Part shown: positions 1 to 9,195 of the stretch, one piece after another
Layout of the letters: each line of letters starts with the position of its first letter
Position numbering within the stretch: position 1 is the first letter of the stretch
From: Oscillatoria salina IIICB1
Lineage (GTDB): Bacteria > Cyanobacteriota > Cyanobacteriia > Cyanobacteriales > SIO1D9
Assembly (NCBI RefSeq): GCF_020144665.1
Contig: NZ_JAAHBQ010000007.1
Span: forward strand, 1-64,000
DNA: 64,000 nt
Reading direction: 5' to 3'
Program-made: the position numbers and the translations under genes
Notes under the pieces: generated by a model
Told to the model about the DNA's origin: nothing
Database searches by the model: none
What the model saw: the letters and a program-made list of their open reading frames with translations, nothing else

Positions 1-1
1 G

Positions 2-691
2 CTAAAGGACGGGGCTTGAAACCCAAGATTTTCGGTCAGCTTTACCATGAATTACGAGTACCGGACAATTAACTTGCTTGATTTTGTCAAGATTGGCAAA
101 CTTTTCAAAAGGAAAAATGGGGAAAGGTACGAGGACGCGAAACGCTTTCGTAAACGTACTTTCTAAGATTAAACCAGCCACAGGTTGATTCGCAGCTAAA
201 TCTACTGCCGAACCACCTCCAACCGAACGTCCATAGAGAATAATTTGGTTTGGGGGTATTTTTAGCTCTTGGGTGAGATAATTGTAAGCTGTTTCCACGT
301 CTCGATAAGCATTGCGTTCCGTAGGAGTTCCCTCACTCATACCGTAACCGCGATAATCGTAAGCAAAAACGCTAAAGCCTATTTTCCTCAAATTTTGTAA
401 TACAGGTTGAATATCGCCTAAATCTTCTGCATTTCCGTGAATGTAAAGCAGGGTATAGGTGGCATGAGGGTTAGGCAAATATACAGCCGCAAGCTGAATT
501 TGGTCTGGAGTTATCAGCTTGAGAAGATCGGGGTGGTAAGAGTAGCTACTCGGTTGAGGTAGAAAAATGTGAGCATCAGCGCGGAAAAAGACGTATAGAC
601 ACAAGGAAACGTAAACCAAAAGCAAGGATCGCGCCAGTCTTTTCCAAGTAAAATCTGCAATTAGCAAGCGCCTGAGTCGTTTTTTGAGCAT
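2..691 (-). pseudogene. alpha/beta hydrolase, C-terminus lost
   Basis: This encodes a serine hydrolase of the alpha/beta-fold (Abhydrolase/BAAT-like) type with an N-terminal hydrophobic anchor (about residues 20-37), so it is probably membrane-attached. The oxyanion-region motif HGNAED (85-90), the nucleophile elbow GRSVGGG (Ser156) and the acidic-residue motif VIHGKAD (Asp219) are present. Immediately after Asp219 the reading frame departs from the family and stops at a TAG on the window edge, so the last strand, the final helix and the catalytic His are missing. The codons after the break read as a CCCCGTCCTTTAG end, which resembles the hairpin that closes IS200/IS605-type elements. I infer an insertion has cut the gene, although an assembly edge could look the same. 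No substrate can be named. Confidence 0.7.
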
Positions 692-892
692 AATTCATGC
701 TAAAAGTGCAAAATGAAAAGTTACTGGGTGCTATTGAGATTACCCTTCTCAAAATTAACTGTTTTGATACCAACTCACAAAATGTACAGAAGTTGTAAAC
801 TAAGCGAGGCAGGAAAACTATCTTCCTCTATAGGCTTTTGTCTTAGAGATCGAATTAACCCTGACAATTATATTTCAGAGTGAGGATGTGAA

Positions 893-1294
893 ATGGCACT
901 GGAATATCCTGAAGACTTAAAATATCTTGATTCCCACGAATACGTGCGCTTAGAAGGCGAAATTGCCACCATTGGGATCAGCGCCTTTGCGCTCGACCAA
1001 CTTGGCGATATTGTTTTTCTCGAACTTCCCGAAGTTGGCGATGCGATCGAAGTTGGCGAAAGTTTCGGCACTATTGAGTCAGTGAAAGCAGTTGAGGATC
1101 TTTATCCTCCTGTTTCTGGTACGGTAATTGAACGCAATGAACTAGCGATCGAATCTCCAGAAGCGATCGCTGACGATCCCTATGGTGAAGGCTGGTTGTT
1201 GAAAGTCCGCGTCGATAACCCTGATGACGATCTGCCCGATACTCTCTCTGCTGATGAGTATCGCGCTCAAGTTGAAGGAGAAGACGAAGAATAA
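893..1294 (+). CDS. gcvH: Glycine cleavage system H protein
   Basis: GcvH is the lipoyl-carrying shuttle of the glycine decarboxylase complex; it moves the aminomethyl group between the P, T and L proteins, which in cyanobacteria serves photorespiratory glycine breakdown. The 133-residue length is normal. The lipoylation site lies in [15 protein letters not shown] with Lys65 as the modified residue, and the N-terminal block [20 protein letters not shown] is typical of the family. A GAGGA Shine-Dalgarno element sits about 8 nt before the ATG. The P-protein gene follows 106 bp downstream on the same strand, so the two are probably cotranscribed or coregulated. I saw no glycine-riboswitch core in the 200 bp leader. 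Confidence 0.97.
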   Translation: MALEYPEDLKYLDSHEYVRLEGEIATIGISAFALDQLGDIVFLELPEVGDAIEVGESFGTIESVKAVEDLYPPVSGTVIERNELAIESPEAIADDPYGEGWLLKVRVDNPDDDLPDTLSADEYRAQVEGEDEE

Positions 1295-1400
1295 ATCGCT
1301 CAATCCCAAATTAATTGTTAAGACTCAGTACCTCTGACTAGCAGCAATTTCGGAGGGTTTGTTACAAAATAATAAGTGGTAGCGTCGAATCGATCTACTC

Positions 1401-4358
1401 GTGGCGCACCACAGCACTCCCAAGAAACTATTTTCTATGCTCAACTTCGACCTCGCTGCTAATCAAAATGCTACTAACCAAGGCAATTGTGAATTCCCGG
1501 AAGCAATTTTACCTCGCGATTCTTTCGTGAGTCGGCATTTAGGTCCCGATCGAAATGAAGTCCACGAAATGTTACAAGTCTTGGGTTTTTCTACGCTCGA
1601 TGAGTTAATCGAGTCAACGATTCCTGCTAGTATTCGCTTCCAGGGTTCTTTAAATTTACCAGAGGCAACAAGTGAGTATGCGGCTTTAACACAGTTAAAA
1701 GAAATTGCTGCTCAAAATTTGGTCTACAAGTCATTTATTGGTATGGGGTATTACGATTGCCTTACCCCGCCAGTTATTCAGCGCAATATTCTCGAAAATC
1801 CGGGTTGGTATACAGCTTATACTCCTTATCAAGCTGAAGTTGCTCAAGGTAGGTTAGAGGCTTTGTTGAATTTCCAAACGATGATTATTGACTTAACGGG
1901 TTTGGAAATTGCTAATGCTTCGTTATTGGATGAAGCTACCGCAGCAGCCGAAGCGATGAGTATGAGTTATGCGGTGGCTAAATCGAAAGCTAATGCTTTT
2001 TTTGTGGCTGATGATTGTCATCCCCAAATTATTGAAGTGGTCAAAACTCGCGCTCAATCTTTGGGAATTGAAGTTATTATGGGATCGCATCAAAGTTTTG
2101 ATTTTCAACCACCGATTTTTGGTGCATTGCTACAATATCCGGCGACTGATGGCGCAATTTATGATTATCGCGAGTTTGTGAAAAAGGCGCATCAAGTTGA
2201 GGCTGTCGTTACTGTCGCGGCGGATTTACTAAGTTTAGCTTTACTTGTACCCCCTGGCGAATTTGGCGCTGATATTGCTGTAGGAAGCACGCAACGCTTT
2301 GGAGTTCCGCTCGGATATGGGGGACCTCATGCAGCTTATTTCGCGACTAGAGAGGCTTATAAAAGGCAAATTCCGGGACGAATTGTGGGGATATCGAAGG
2401 ATAAGACGGGGAAACCTGCATTGCGGTTAGCATTGCAAACCAGGGAACAACATATTCGCCGCGATCGCGCTACGAGCAATATTTGTACTGCTCAGGTTTT
2501 ACTGGCAGTAATTGCCTCAATGTATGCAGTTTATCACGGTGCTGAAGGTATTCAAAAAATTGCCCGAAAAGTTCATAATTTGACGGTAATTCTAGCTGCT
2601 GGTTTGCAACGTTTGGGCTACAAAACTAATGATACACCTATCTTTGATACTCTTCGCGTCGAAACTAACCAAGCTCAAGCTATTTTAGCAGCCACCGAGC
2701 AGGAAAAAATTAATTTGCGCTTGTTTGATAACACGGCTCTTGGTATTTCTTTAGATGAAACTACCGCAGTTGAAGATATTCTCAAATTGTGGCAGATTTT
2801 CGCCGGAAAAGAAGAGTTACCTTTTACGGTTGCGGAAATAGCAGCATCTACTCAATTTAATTTTGAATCTCCTTTTGCTCGTAGTAGTAAATATCTCAAA
2901 GATGCTGTCTTCAACCGCTATCATTCGGAAACTGAATTACTGCGCTATTTACATCAGTTACAAGCCAAGGATTTATCCTTAACAACCTCAATGATTCCCC
3001 TTGGTTCTTGTACCATGAAACTGAATGCTACCGCCGAAATGGTACCGATAACTTGGGCGGAATTTAGCAAAATTCATCCGTTTGTCCCTTTAAATCAAAC
3101 CCAAGGTTATCAAAAATTATTTCAACAATTAGAAACTTGGCTAGCAGAAATCACAGGTTTTGACGCAATTTCTCTGCAACCGAATGCGGGTTCTCAAGGA
3201 GAATATACAGGCTTAAAAGTAATTTGTAAATATCATCAAAGCCGTGGCGAAAAACAACGCAATATTTGTTTAATTCCCGAATCAGCCCACGGCACAAATC
3301 CCGCTTCCGCCGTTATGTGTGGCTTAAAAGTAGTCGCGGTTAAATGTAATCAGCGCGGCGATATTGACTTAGCTGATTTAAAAGCGAAAACAGCAAAACA
3401 TAGCGAAAAATTAGCTGCTTTGATGGTGACATATCCGTCAACTCATGGTGTATTTGAAGAACAAATTCAATTAATTTGTGAAATCATCCATAACCACGGC
3501 GGACAAGTGTATTTAGATGGCGCAAATATGAACGCTCAAGTAGGATTATGTCGCCCAGGAGACTATGGTGCAGATGTTTGTCATTTGAATTTACACAAAA
3601 CATTTTGTATTCCTCATGGTGGTGGTGGTCCGGGTATGGGACCTGTGGGTGTAAAGGCGCATTTAAAACCATTTTTACCAGGTAATTCGGTCGTTAATCT
3701 AGGTGGAAAAGATAGTATTGGCGCTGTTGCTGCTGCACCTTGGGGTAGTGCGAGTATTCTACCGATTTCGTGGATGTATATTGTTTTAATGGGCGCGAAA
3801 GGTTTAACTGAAGCAACGAAAATAGCCATTCTTAATGCTAATTATCTCGCGCATCGCCTTGATAGTTACTATCCGGTTTTATTCAAAGGAAAATCGGGGT
3901 TAGTTGCTCACGAATGTATTATTGATTTGCGTCCCTTGAAGAAACAAGCAAATATTGAAGTTGATGACATTGCGAAGCGATTAATGGATTATGGTTTCCA
4001 CGCGCCGACAGTTTCTTGGCCCGTAGCGGGTACAATGATGATTGAACCTACCGAAAGCGAATCTTTAGCAGAATTAGAGCGTTTTTGTCAAGCAATGATG
4101 GCAATTCGTAAAGAAATAGACGATCTTGCTACCGGAAAAGCAGATTTGGAAAATAATCTCTTGAAAAATGCACCCCACACCGCAGAAACATTGATTTGTA
4201 GCGAATGGAATTATCCCTATTCTCGCGAAGAAGCTGCTTATCCCGCACCCTGGACTAAAGAATATAAATTCTGGTGTCCTGTGGGAAGAATTGATAATGC
4301 TTTTGGGGATAGAAATTTAGTTTGTTCTTGTCAGGGAATGGAGGCTTATCAAGAGTAA
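1401..4358 (+). CDS. gcvP: Glycine dehydrogenase (decarboxylating), P protein
   Basis: The P protein is the PLP-dependent decarboxylase of the glycine cleavage complex; it releases CO2 from glycine and passes the aminomethyl group to GcvH. The 985-residue single-chain form carries both halves of the duplicated fold. The PLP lysine is Lys733 in [20 protein letters not shown], and the C-terminal motif [17 protein letters not shown] is present. The reading frame can start at GTG 1401 or at ATG 1437 (residue 13); neither has a clear ribosome-binding site, and the conserved region begins only near SFVSRHLGP, so the start is uncertain. It follows gcvH and converges on the carbonic anhydrase gene across a strong hairpin. 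Confidence 0.97.
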   Translation: MAHHSTPKKLFSMLNFDLAANQNATNQGNCEFPEAILPRDSFVSRHLGPDRNEVHEMLQVLGFSTLDELIESTIPASIRFQGSLNLPEATSEYAALTQLKEIAAQNLVYKSFIGMGYYDCLTPPVIQRNILENPGWYTAYTPYQAEVAQGRLEALLNFQTMIIDLTGLEIANASLLDEATAAAEAMSMSYAVAKSKANAFFVADDCHPQIIEVVKTRAQSLGIEVIMGSHQSFDFQPPIFGALLQYPATDGAIYDYREFVKKAHQVEAVVTVAADLLSLALLVPPGEFGADIAVGSTQRFGVPLGYGGPHAAYFATREAYKRQIPGRIVGISKDKTGKPALRLALQTREQHIRRDRATSNICTAQVLLAVIASMYAVYHGAEGIQKIARKVHNLTVILAAGLQRLGYKTNDTPIFDTLRVETNQAQAILAATEQEKINLRLFDNTALGISLDETTAVEDILKLWQIFAGKEELPFTVAEIAASTQFNFESPFARSSKYLKDAVFNRYHSETELLRYLHQLQAKDLSLTTSMIPLGSCTMKLNATAEMVPITWAEFSKIHPFVPLNQTQGYQKLFQQLETWLAEITGFDAISLQPNAGSQGEYTGLKVICKYHQSRGEKQRNICLIPESAHGTNPASAVMCGLKVVAVKCNQRGDIDLADLKAKTAKHSEKLAALMVTYPSTHGVFEEQIQLICEIIHNHGGQVYLDGANMNAQVGLCRPGDYGADVCHLNLHKTFCIPHGGGGPGMGPVGVKAHLKPFLPGNSVVNLGGKDSIGAVAAAPWGSASILPISWMYIVLMGAKGLTEATKIAILNANYLAHRLDSYYPVLFKGKSGLVAHECIIDLRPLKKQANIEVDDIAKRLMDYGFHAPTVSWPVAGTMMIEPTESESLAELERFCQAMMAIRKEIDDLATGKADLENNLLKNAPHTAETLICSEWNYPYSREEAAYPAPWTKEYKFWCPVGRIDNAFGDRNLVCSCQGMEAYQE

Positions 4359-4386
4359 TATTTCCACCCGTAAATTGGTTGCGAAG

Positions 4387-4419
4387 CCTACACCATACCT
4401 GTACTCAGGTTGGTGTAGG
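4387..4419. terminator. Hairpin between convergent genes
   Basis: The arm CCTACACCA pairs with TGGTGTAGG and, inside it, ACCTG pairs with CAGGT around a TACT tetraloop, with one unpaired T. The stem lies 29 bp after the gcvP stop and 70 bp from the carbonic anhydrase stop on the other strand. There is no T tract on either side, so it may be a 3'-end stabiliser or a factor-dependent terminator rather than an intrinsic one. Confidence 0.5.
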
Positions 4420-4488
4420 AGATGTCACCGAAAACAAGTTTATAGCGTAGAGCTTCTCGCGCGATATCTGTCTAACTTACCCTAGGAA

Positions 4489-5262
4489 CTACTGTCGTAT
4501 TTGAATTTGCCGACCATTGAGAGGTTGGATTGGACGAGCATTATATTGATATAATTTCATAAACTGTTCGATTTGTTCTGGTGAGGCAGTAATTGGTTCG
4601 ACCAGAACATTCCAACTGACCCCTTCGCTACAAGGAGGTGTGGTTAATGAGCCTTGATAGTGGTAGTAGTTCCTCTGGTTAGGGAGTAAATTACTTGCAT
4701 TAATCGTGATATTGCGAGGTTGGATTTTCTCGCCAGCTTGCGGAAAATTCTGCCAAATTTGAGCCAGAGTTTCGTTAGCTTCTCCTTCTGTAATCATGAC
4801 TCCAAGGACAGCTAATTGATTATTTTGGTCGCGATGTACCAGATGTAATTCCATTGCCGCCGCTTTATCATTTAGATAGTGTTCGCTGGGGGTATGGAAG
4901 TGAAATTGTACCAGTTCATAGGGGCGACCATTAATCGTAATTAAGCTACCTGGAGCATAGTTCACTCGAATTGTGTGACCATTATTAAACACTTCTAGGG
5001 GAACAGTTTGATAGTCAGTTTCTAGAGACTCACCTCGAACGGGTATCGCTTCTGTGATGTTAATAGGAGATTGATCTCGACCTACTTCGCATAGTTGAAA
5101 ATCAGAATTTAACTCGCCCCAGTGGGTAGGATTATTTTGTCCCCCGTATGTCCATTCCACTTCTTGAGCAAAACTTTTGCCCGATGGAACTAAAGGAACT
5201 AAGAATGTGAATCCCAGAGCAAGAATATTTAAGCAAGAAGTTGTACAACTGTCAAATCGCAT
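4489..5262 (-). CDS. Periplasmic alpha-carbonic anhydrase
   Basis: This protein hydrates CO2 to bicarbonate reversibly, using a zinc ion. The N-terminus is a signal peptide with a hydrophobic core at residues 12-26 and a likely cut after SFA (about residue 33), so the enzyme acts in the periplasm or outside the cell. The three zinc histidines are visible: His121 and His123 in QFHFHTPSEH and His140 in MELHLVHRD. The DQSPINI motif and the late LTTPPCSEGVSWNV block complete the alpha-class fold. The length of 257 residues matches EcaA-type cyanobacterial enzymes. It stands alone, convergent with gcvP. A role in inorganic carbon supply is family knowledge, not shown here. Confidence 0.94.
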   Translation of the reverse strand: MRFDSCTTSCLNILALGFTFLVPLVPSGKSFAQEVEWTYGGQNNPTHWGELNSDFQLCEVGRDQSPINITEAIPVRGESLETDYQTVPLEVFNNGHTIRVNYAPGSLITINGRPYELVQFHFHTPSEHYLNDKAAAMELHLVHRDQNNQLAVLGVMITEGEANETLAQIWQNFPQAGEKIQPRNITINASNLLPNQRNYYHYQGSLTTPPCSEGVSWNVLVEPITASPEQIEQFMKLYQYNARPIQPLNGRQIQIRQ

Positions 5263-5326
5263 TGTTTTTGATCTTTGATTGATAAGGCGATCGCGTCTCT
5301 TCTAATCTCATGTCAGCTTGTTTTGT

Positions 5327-5541
5327 TTAATTTTTGCTTTCGATGGAAACAGTAACTGCGATCGCCATTATCATATCGTCATTTTGGTCATTGAGTTCGG
5401 GAATTGCTTGACTTGAACGACACTTTCCCAACTCCGGGTAAGGCGTTGTGAGCGATCGCGTTTCTCGCTGCTCTTTTTAGCTTCCTGTCCGTGTCGAGCT
5501 ACTCCCACGCCCATTTCAATTATTAATCGTTGGCGTGCCAT
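5327..5541 (-). pseudogene. Decayed Lin0512-family gene
   Basis: Three fragments of one small protein lie in three different frames on this strand. From ATG 5541-5539 the first reads MARQRLIIEMGVGVARHGQE. The second frame gives RNAIAHNALPGVGKVSF around 5400-5465. The third gives AIPELNDQNDDMIMAIAVTV and runs to TAA at 5327-5329. In my memory of the Lin0512 family (about 115 aa, function unknown) these are the start, the centre and the C-terminus, in that order. About 50 residues between the second and third pieces are gone, and at least two frameshifts separate the parts. The gene is therefore dead. The family assignment is from recollection of conserved motifs. Confidence 0.72.
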
Positions 5542-5712
5542 TTTTTTCTCTTTGACTCGCTCTTCGATAATCTTAACTATTGGTGATGCAACTCACACTG
5601 GTTCAGCTTTTTATCTCACGTTGACTTAAGTTTTAGATCGCTCGCATAAGCTGTAATTGTCACTGGTTTTTACTAAATTGCATCACTATTTTTTCCCTAA
5701 TTTTCTGGGACA

Positions 5713-6093
5713 ATGAAAAATGTCGAACGCTCTACTAATAATATGCTTCTCTCTTGCGAACAGAAAGTTTCTCCTTCACAATCGACTAAACTCTCTCAGT
5801 TTGCTCCGCCAATGTTTACCAAAAAGAATAATTACGGTAGCAAAAAAATGTCTAATAGTAGCGAGAAATCTAATTCTGAGCAAGTTCTCGCTCAACATCG
5901 AGGCTGGATTATTAGTAAAATTTCTGTAAATAACAGATTATGGTTGCGTTGGCAACATCCCCAAGAGAGTTTTGCTCGGTATGGCTGTCTGTGTTCTGAG
6001 GAAGGGTTAGAGGAAAAATTAGCATACACGATCTCGCAAATCGATCTAATTATTGAGTTGGAATCCACCGAACAGATTCCAGATAAGAAGTAA
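5713..6093 (+). CDS. Hypothetical protein
   Basis: I do not recognise this 126-residue protein. The first 50 residues are polar and rich in Ser, Asn and Lys, with low complexity. The last 70 are more ordered: QVLAQHRGWIISKISVNNRL, then a Trp-rich stretch WLRWQHPQESFARYGCLC and an acidic helix to the end. Possible starts are ATG 5713, 5812 and 5848; the last would give a compact protein containing only the ordered part. None has a good Shine-Dalgarno element. There is no signal peptide or membrane segment. It stands between a pseudogene and a convergent J-domain gene. Confidence 0.55.
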   Translation: MKNVERSTNNMLLSCEQKVSPSQSTKLSQFAPPMFTKKNNYGSKKMSNSSEKSNSEQVLAQHRGWIISKISVNNRLWLRWQHPQESFARYGCLCSEEGLEEKLAYTISQIDLIIELESTEQIPDKK

Positions 6094-6169
6094 ATTGAAT
6101 TTTGGCGAACTTATTTAACTCAAAATATCAATTAAATTTTCCGATCTAAAATCCCCATCCTCTAACTTT

Positions 6170-6868
6170 TTATTCGTGAATTGTTCCGTCAGGTAAAGTT
6201 GCGCCAGTTAAATTCACTCCTGTTAATTTTACCATAATTCGGTTTCCCGAACCTACTTTTGCTCCTTTTAAATTAGCTCCGCTTAAATCTGCGCCGCTAA
6301 AATCTGCACCGATTAAGTTAGCTTCTTGTAAGTTAGCATTTCTTAAGTTTGCCTGAAAAAAGTTAGCTCGAAAACAATTCGCTTTTGTTAAATTTGCTCC
6401 TTCTAAATTGACTTTATGGAGAAAACCATCGCTGAGATTAGCTTCACTCAAGTTAGCGTTACTTAAATTTCTGCGGGAAAAGTCTTTTTCGTGTAAATCT
6501 CGACCACTAAGATCGGCACCACTCAAGTCTGGAGAGGAATTTTGTTGTGGTTTAGGTTGAGTTTGAGTTTGAGTCGTTGTTTGATATTGGTATTGATAGC
6601 GAGGTGGTCGTTTCGGTTGGGGAGATTTAGTTTTCGCGATCGGTCTTTCGGTACGTGCTTTGAGCGTACGCAACTGTTCGCGAGCAAAATTGATCTGTTT
6701 GAGTTTTTCGGCTGCTTTTTGCTGCAAGCGAGGATTATCTGCGGGAATGCGATCCGGATGCCAAATAAATGCTAAATCTTTATAAGCCAAATTAACTTCC
6801 TCTAGCGACGCTCCCGGCTTTAACTCTAAAATTTCGTAGCAACGAGCTATGTTATTCATCGTCCTCAT
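6170..6868 (-). CDS. J-domain protein with C-terminal pentapeptide repeats
   Basis: The N-terminus (about residues 8-68) is a J domain: CYEILELKPGASLEEVNLAY, then the HPD tripeptide at 37-39 that triggers Hsp70 ATP hydrolysis. A Pro/Gln/Thr-rich linker (about 75-112) follows. The C-terminal half (about 114-225) is a run of pentapeptide repeats of A(D/N)LSX type, which fold as a right-handed quadrilateral beta-helix. The combination suggests a DnaK co-chaperone with a rod-like binding surface; the client cannot be told. An AGGAG element about 8 nt before ATG 6868 supports this start over the ATG three codons later. Confidence 0.85.
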   Translation of the reverse strand: MRTMNNIARCYEILELKPGASLEEVNLAYKDLAFIWHPDRIPADNPRLQQKAAEKLKQINFAREQLRTLKARTERPIAKTKSPQPKRPPRYQYQYQTTTQTQTQPKPQQNSSPDLSGADLSGRDLHEKDFSRRNLSNANLSEANLSDGFLHKVNLEGANLTKANCFRANFFQANLRNANLQEANLIGADFSGADLSGANLKGAKVGSGNRIMVKLTGVNLTGATLPDGTIHE

Positions 6869-7149
6869 ACAGCATCTCCTCTGCCTATGTCTGCTAATTT
6901 AGCGCGATCGCCCTTCGCTCAGTTTGATTCTTGCTAAAAGCTTTTATCTTTGACAAAACTGGATAAATATGCTAAAGACAAAAACAACTAACCAAGGGAA
7001 AAATTCTTGGCAATTTGGGCGATCGAATCTATTGCAAATAGTTATCCGTAAGTAATTGGTGGTATCTCCAGCTTGTATTGTAGTGGAGAATATTTCTAGC
7101 AATTTTAGCAATCAAGGGATTAACGGCGATCGCCACCGAAGAAAATTTT

Positions 7150-8070
7150 ATGAGCCAATACCAAAAACCTCCCCAATGGCAGATAGGATTAATTTTAACC
7201 CTCGGCGTTGCCGCTATCTCCAGCACCGCCATTTTTATCAGATTAGCGACATCGGCTGTCGAAATTAGCTCAATGGGTTTCAGTTTATTTCTTGCTGCTT
7301 CTCGTGTAGGGATCGCCGCTTTAATTTTACTTCCTGCATGGCGCAAGTTAATCACAATTCAAGTTCAACCAAGCGCCTATTATTATGCTGCCGCCGCCGG
7401 AATTTGTCTAGCCCTCCATATTGCGGTGTGGATTACCTCATTATCTTTCACCTCGATCGCTGCTTCAACCACCTTAGTAACCACAAATCCAATTTGGGTA
7501 GCCCTTCTTTCCTGGTGGTGGCTGGGAGAAAAACCAACTCGCTTAAGCGCGATCGGCATTATTATCGCACTTTGTGGTGGAATTGCGATCGCTTGGGGAG
7601 ACTCCGAAAATATTAGCACCGCCGCAACTAACCCAATTTTAGGCGACATTTTAGCACTAATCGGCTCTTGGCTAGTAAGTCTTTACTTACTTCTCGGTCG
7701 TCAAGCCCAGCAAAGAGGATTTGCGATCGGTAACTACATCGCTGTTGCTTATACTACCGCAGCCTTGGTACTCTTACCACTGCCAAAAATATTTGGTTCC
7801 GGCTATCTAGGCTACCCGAAAATAGTTTATCTTTACGTCTTAGGAATAGCGATCTTCTCTCAACTCATCGGACACACGAGTTTCAACTGGGCAATACGCA
7901 TAATTTCTCCCACACTGGTAACATTAGCCATCTTATTTGAACCCATTGGCGCTAGTTTACTCGGCTGGCTAATTTTCAACGAAATCCCGGGAAATATAGT
8001 AATTTTCGGCGCAATTATCTTACTTATTGGTGTGGCAATTGCTGTCATTGGCAACCGAAAATCAACTTGA
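7150..8070 (+). CDS. EamA/DMT-family transporter
   Basis: This is a 306-residue integral membrane protein of the drug/metabolite transporter superfamily, with about ten hydrophobic segments arranged as two EamA repeats. The first repeat opens with GVAAISSTAIFIRLA and the second with ILGDILALIGSWLVSLYLLL. The conserved end-of-repeat feature is visible as WWWLGEKPTRLSAIGIIIAL and GWLIFNEIPGNIVIFGAIIL. Such proteins export amino acids or other small metabolites through the inner membrane, but the substrate is not predictable. The gene is monocistronic and converges on the ABA4-like gene across a hairpin. Confidence 0.88.
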   Translation: MSQYQKPPQWQIGLILTLGVAAISSTAIFIRLATSAVEISSMGFSLFLAASRVGIAALILLPAWRKLITIQVQPSAYYYAAAAGICLALHIAVWITSLSFTSIAASTTLVTTNPIWVALLSWWWLGEKPTRLSAIGIIIALCGGIAIAWGDSENISTAATNPILGDILALIGSWLVSLYLLLGRQAQQRGFAIGNYIAVAYTTAALVLLPLPKIFGSGYLGYPKIVYLYVLGIAIFSQLIGHTSFNWAIRIISPTLVTLAILFEPIGASLLGWLIFNEIPGNIVIFGAIILLIGVAIAVIGNRKST

Positions 8071-8165
8071 TTTTGTTAATTTTTAAACCAATTTATTGAA
8101 GAGGAAATTTTCGACTTTATCAAAACAAAAATTAAGCAAAAATTACCCTTAATAACTAACCCCAA

Positions 8166-8207
8166 AATTTAGTAGGGGCATCCCGCCGTGGTTACCCCTA
8201 CTAAATT
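8166..8207. terminator. Bidirectional terminator-like hairpin
   Basis: A perfect 13-bp inverted repeat (AATTTAGTAGGGG and its complement) encloses a 16-nt loop, between the stop codons of the convergent EamA gene (8070) and ABA4-like gene (8214). Read leftward the stem is followed by an A/T-rich stretch; read rightward only by short T runs. Its place between two converging genes suggests it ends both transcripts. Confidence 0.6.
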
Positions 8208-8213
8208 CTTTAG

Positions 8214-8666
8214 TCAGGCTACTAACTCTTCAGAATCCTTCACCAACAACTTAGAAACCCAAACCGTAATCACATGAGACAACAAACCCAAAGGACCCGC
8301 AAACAAACATAAAAGCAAAGAATGCGTCGTCCAAATCCCACTTTTTTGTCCTTCCCAATATATCCAGCGCCCGACAAACAAATCCATCACTAAAAAATGC
8401 GCCCATCCAGTCGCTGCCGCCCTTTCCTCACCAAAAAAACGAGCAATATCACTTAATTTGGGATTAGCAAGAGCTTGCGCCGATTCTGCCGTAATTGTCC
8501 CCGAAATTAAATACAAATACAAACCCGCCAAAACCACAAAAGGCAGATAAGATTCCATCACCTTTTTGGTCACACCCCACTTTGGTAGTAAAATAATCAA
8601 TGCCCAGAAAGGTAAAACAAACAAATTCGCCAAATTGAACAATAGAGAAATTGTCATTGTTGTCAA
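8214..8666 (-). CDS. ABA4-like (DUF4281) membrane protein
   Basis: This 150-residue protein with four hydrophobic segments matches the ABA4-like family. The family is named after the plant protein needed for neoxanthin formation; bacterial members have no settled function, though some cyanobacterial relatives have been linked to carotenoids. Characteristic parts are LFNLANLFVLPFWALIILLP at the N-terminus, the conserved loop with ATGWAHFLVMDLFVGRWIY in the middle and LCLFAGPLGLLSHVI near the end. It is divergent from the acylphosphatase gene (49 bp between the starts), so the two may share a promoter region. Assignment to the family is firm; the role is not. Confidence 0.82.
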   Translation of the reverse strand: MTTMTISLLFNLANLFVLPFWALIILLPKWGVTKKVMESYLPFVVLAGLYLYLISGTITAESAQALANPKLSDIARFFGEERAAATGWAHFLVMDLFVGRWIYWEGQKSGIWTTHSLLLCLFAGPLGLLSHVITVWVSKLLVKDSEELVA

Positions 8667-8715
8667 GAAAGTTTAAACTCAACAACGATATCCTACACCT
8701 GAAAAGTAAAATAAG

Positions 8716-9012
8716 ATGACAGATTCAACAGCCAAACCAGAATTAATTCGCGCCCATGTTTTTATTTCCGGAACAGTTCAAGGAGTTGGCTATCGCTTCT
8801 CTACAGTCCGCAAAGCCCAACAGTTACAAGTAAATGGCTGGGTACGCAACCTTAGCGACGGGCGAGTAGAAGCAGTTTTTGAAGGAGAGAAAGGCGCAGT
8901 TGAAAGTATTTTGGCATGGTGCGAGACGGGTCCAACCAGTGCAGTAGTTGAAGATGTGGCAGTGGAAAACGAGGAAGTAGAGGGAATCAAAAGATTTGAG
9001 ACTCGTTATTGA
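8716..9012 (+). CDS. acyP: Acylphosphatase
   Basis: This small cytosolic enzyme hydrolyses acyl phosphates such as carbamoyl or 1,3-bisphosphoglyceryl phosphate. The 98-residue protein carries the active-site motif GTVQGVGYRFST, with Arg27 binding the phosphate, and GWVRNLSDGRVEAVFEG, with Asn45 positioning the water. The length is normal for the common-type enzyme. It is divergent from the ABA4-like gene and lies about 180 bp before the DUF3747-SLH gene. No regulatory site is evident. Confidence 0.93.
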   Translation: MTDSTAKPELIRAHVFISGTVQGVGYRFSTVRKAQQLQVNGWVRNLSDGRVEAVFEGEKGAVESILAWCETGPTSAVVEDVAVENEEVEGIKRFETRY

Positions 9013-9195
9013 ATTAGGGGAACAGATTTCAGCGAGTCTGCTTCAATAAACTTGTTAAACTTGTTAAGCCAATTGTGAGCAGCAAGTAAAATATTTTCTG
9101 AGTAAGACTAAATTTTGAGAACTTATCCTGAATTGACAGGAACATCAAAGAAAATTTTAATTGTCAGCAGAGGAAATAAACTAATTACAGAGACA

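Noticed and set aside
692-892. Possible glycine riboswitch before gcvH
   Set aside because: The conserved aptamer core bases are not found in the leader; only a weak GAGG/CCTC hairpin is present.
7029-7355. Leftward frame of 108 codons
   Set aside because: It overlaps the start of the EamA gene and shows no coding features of its own.
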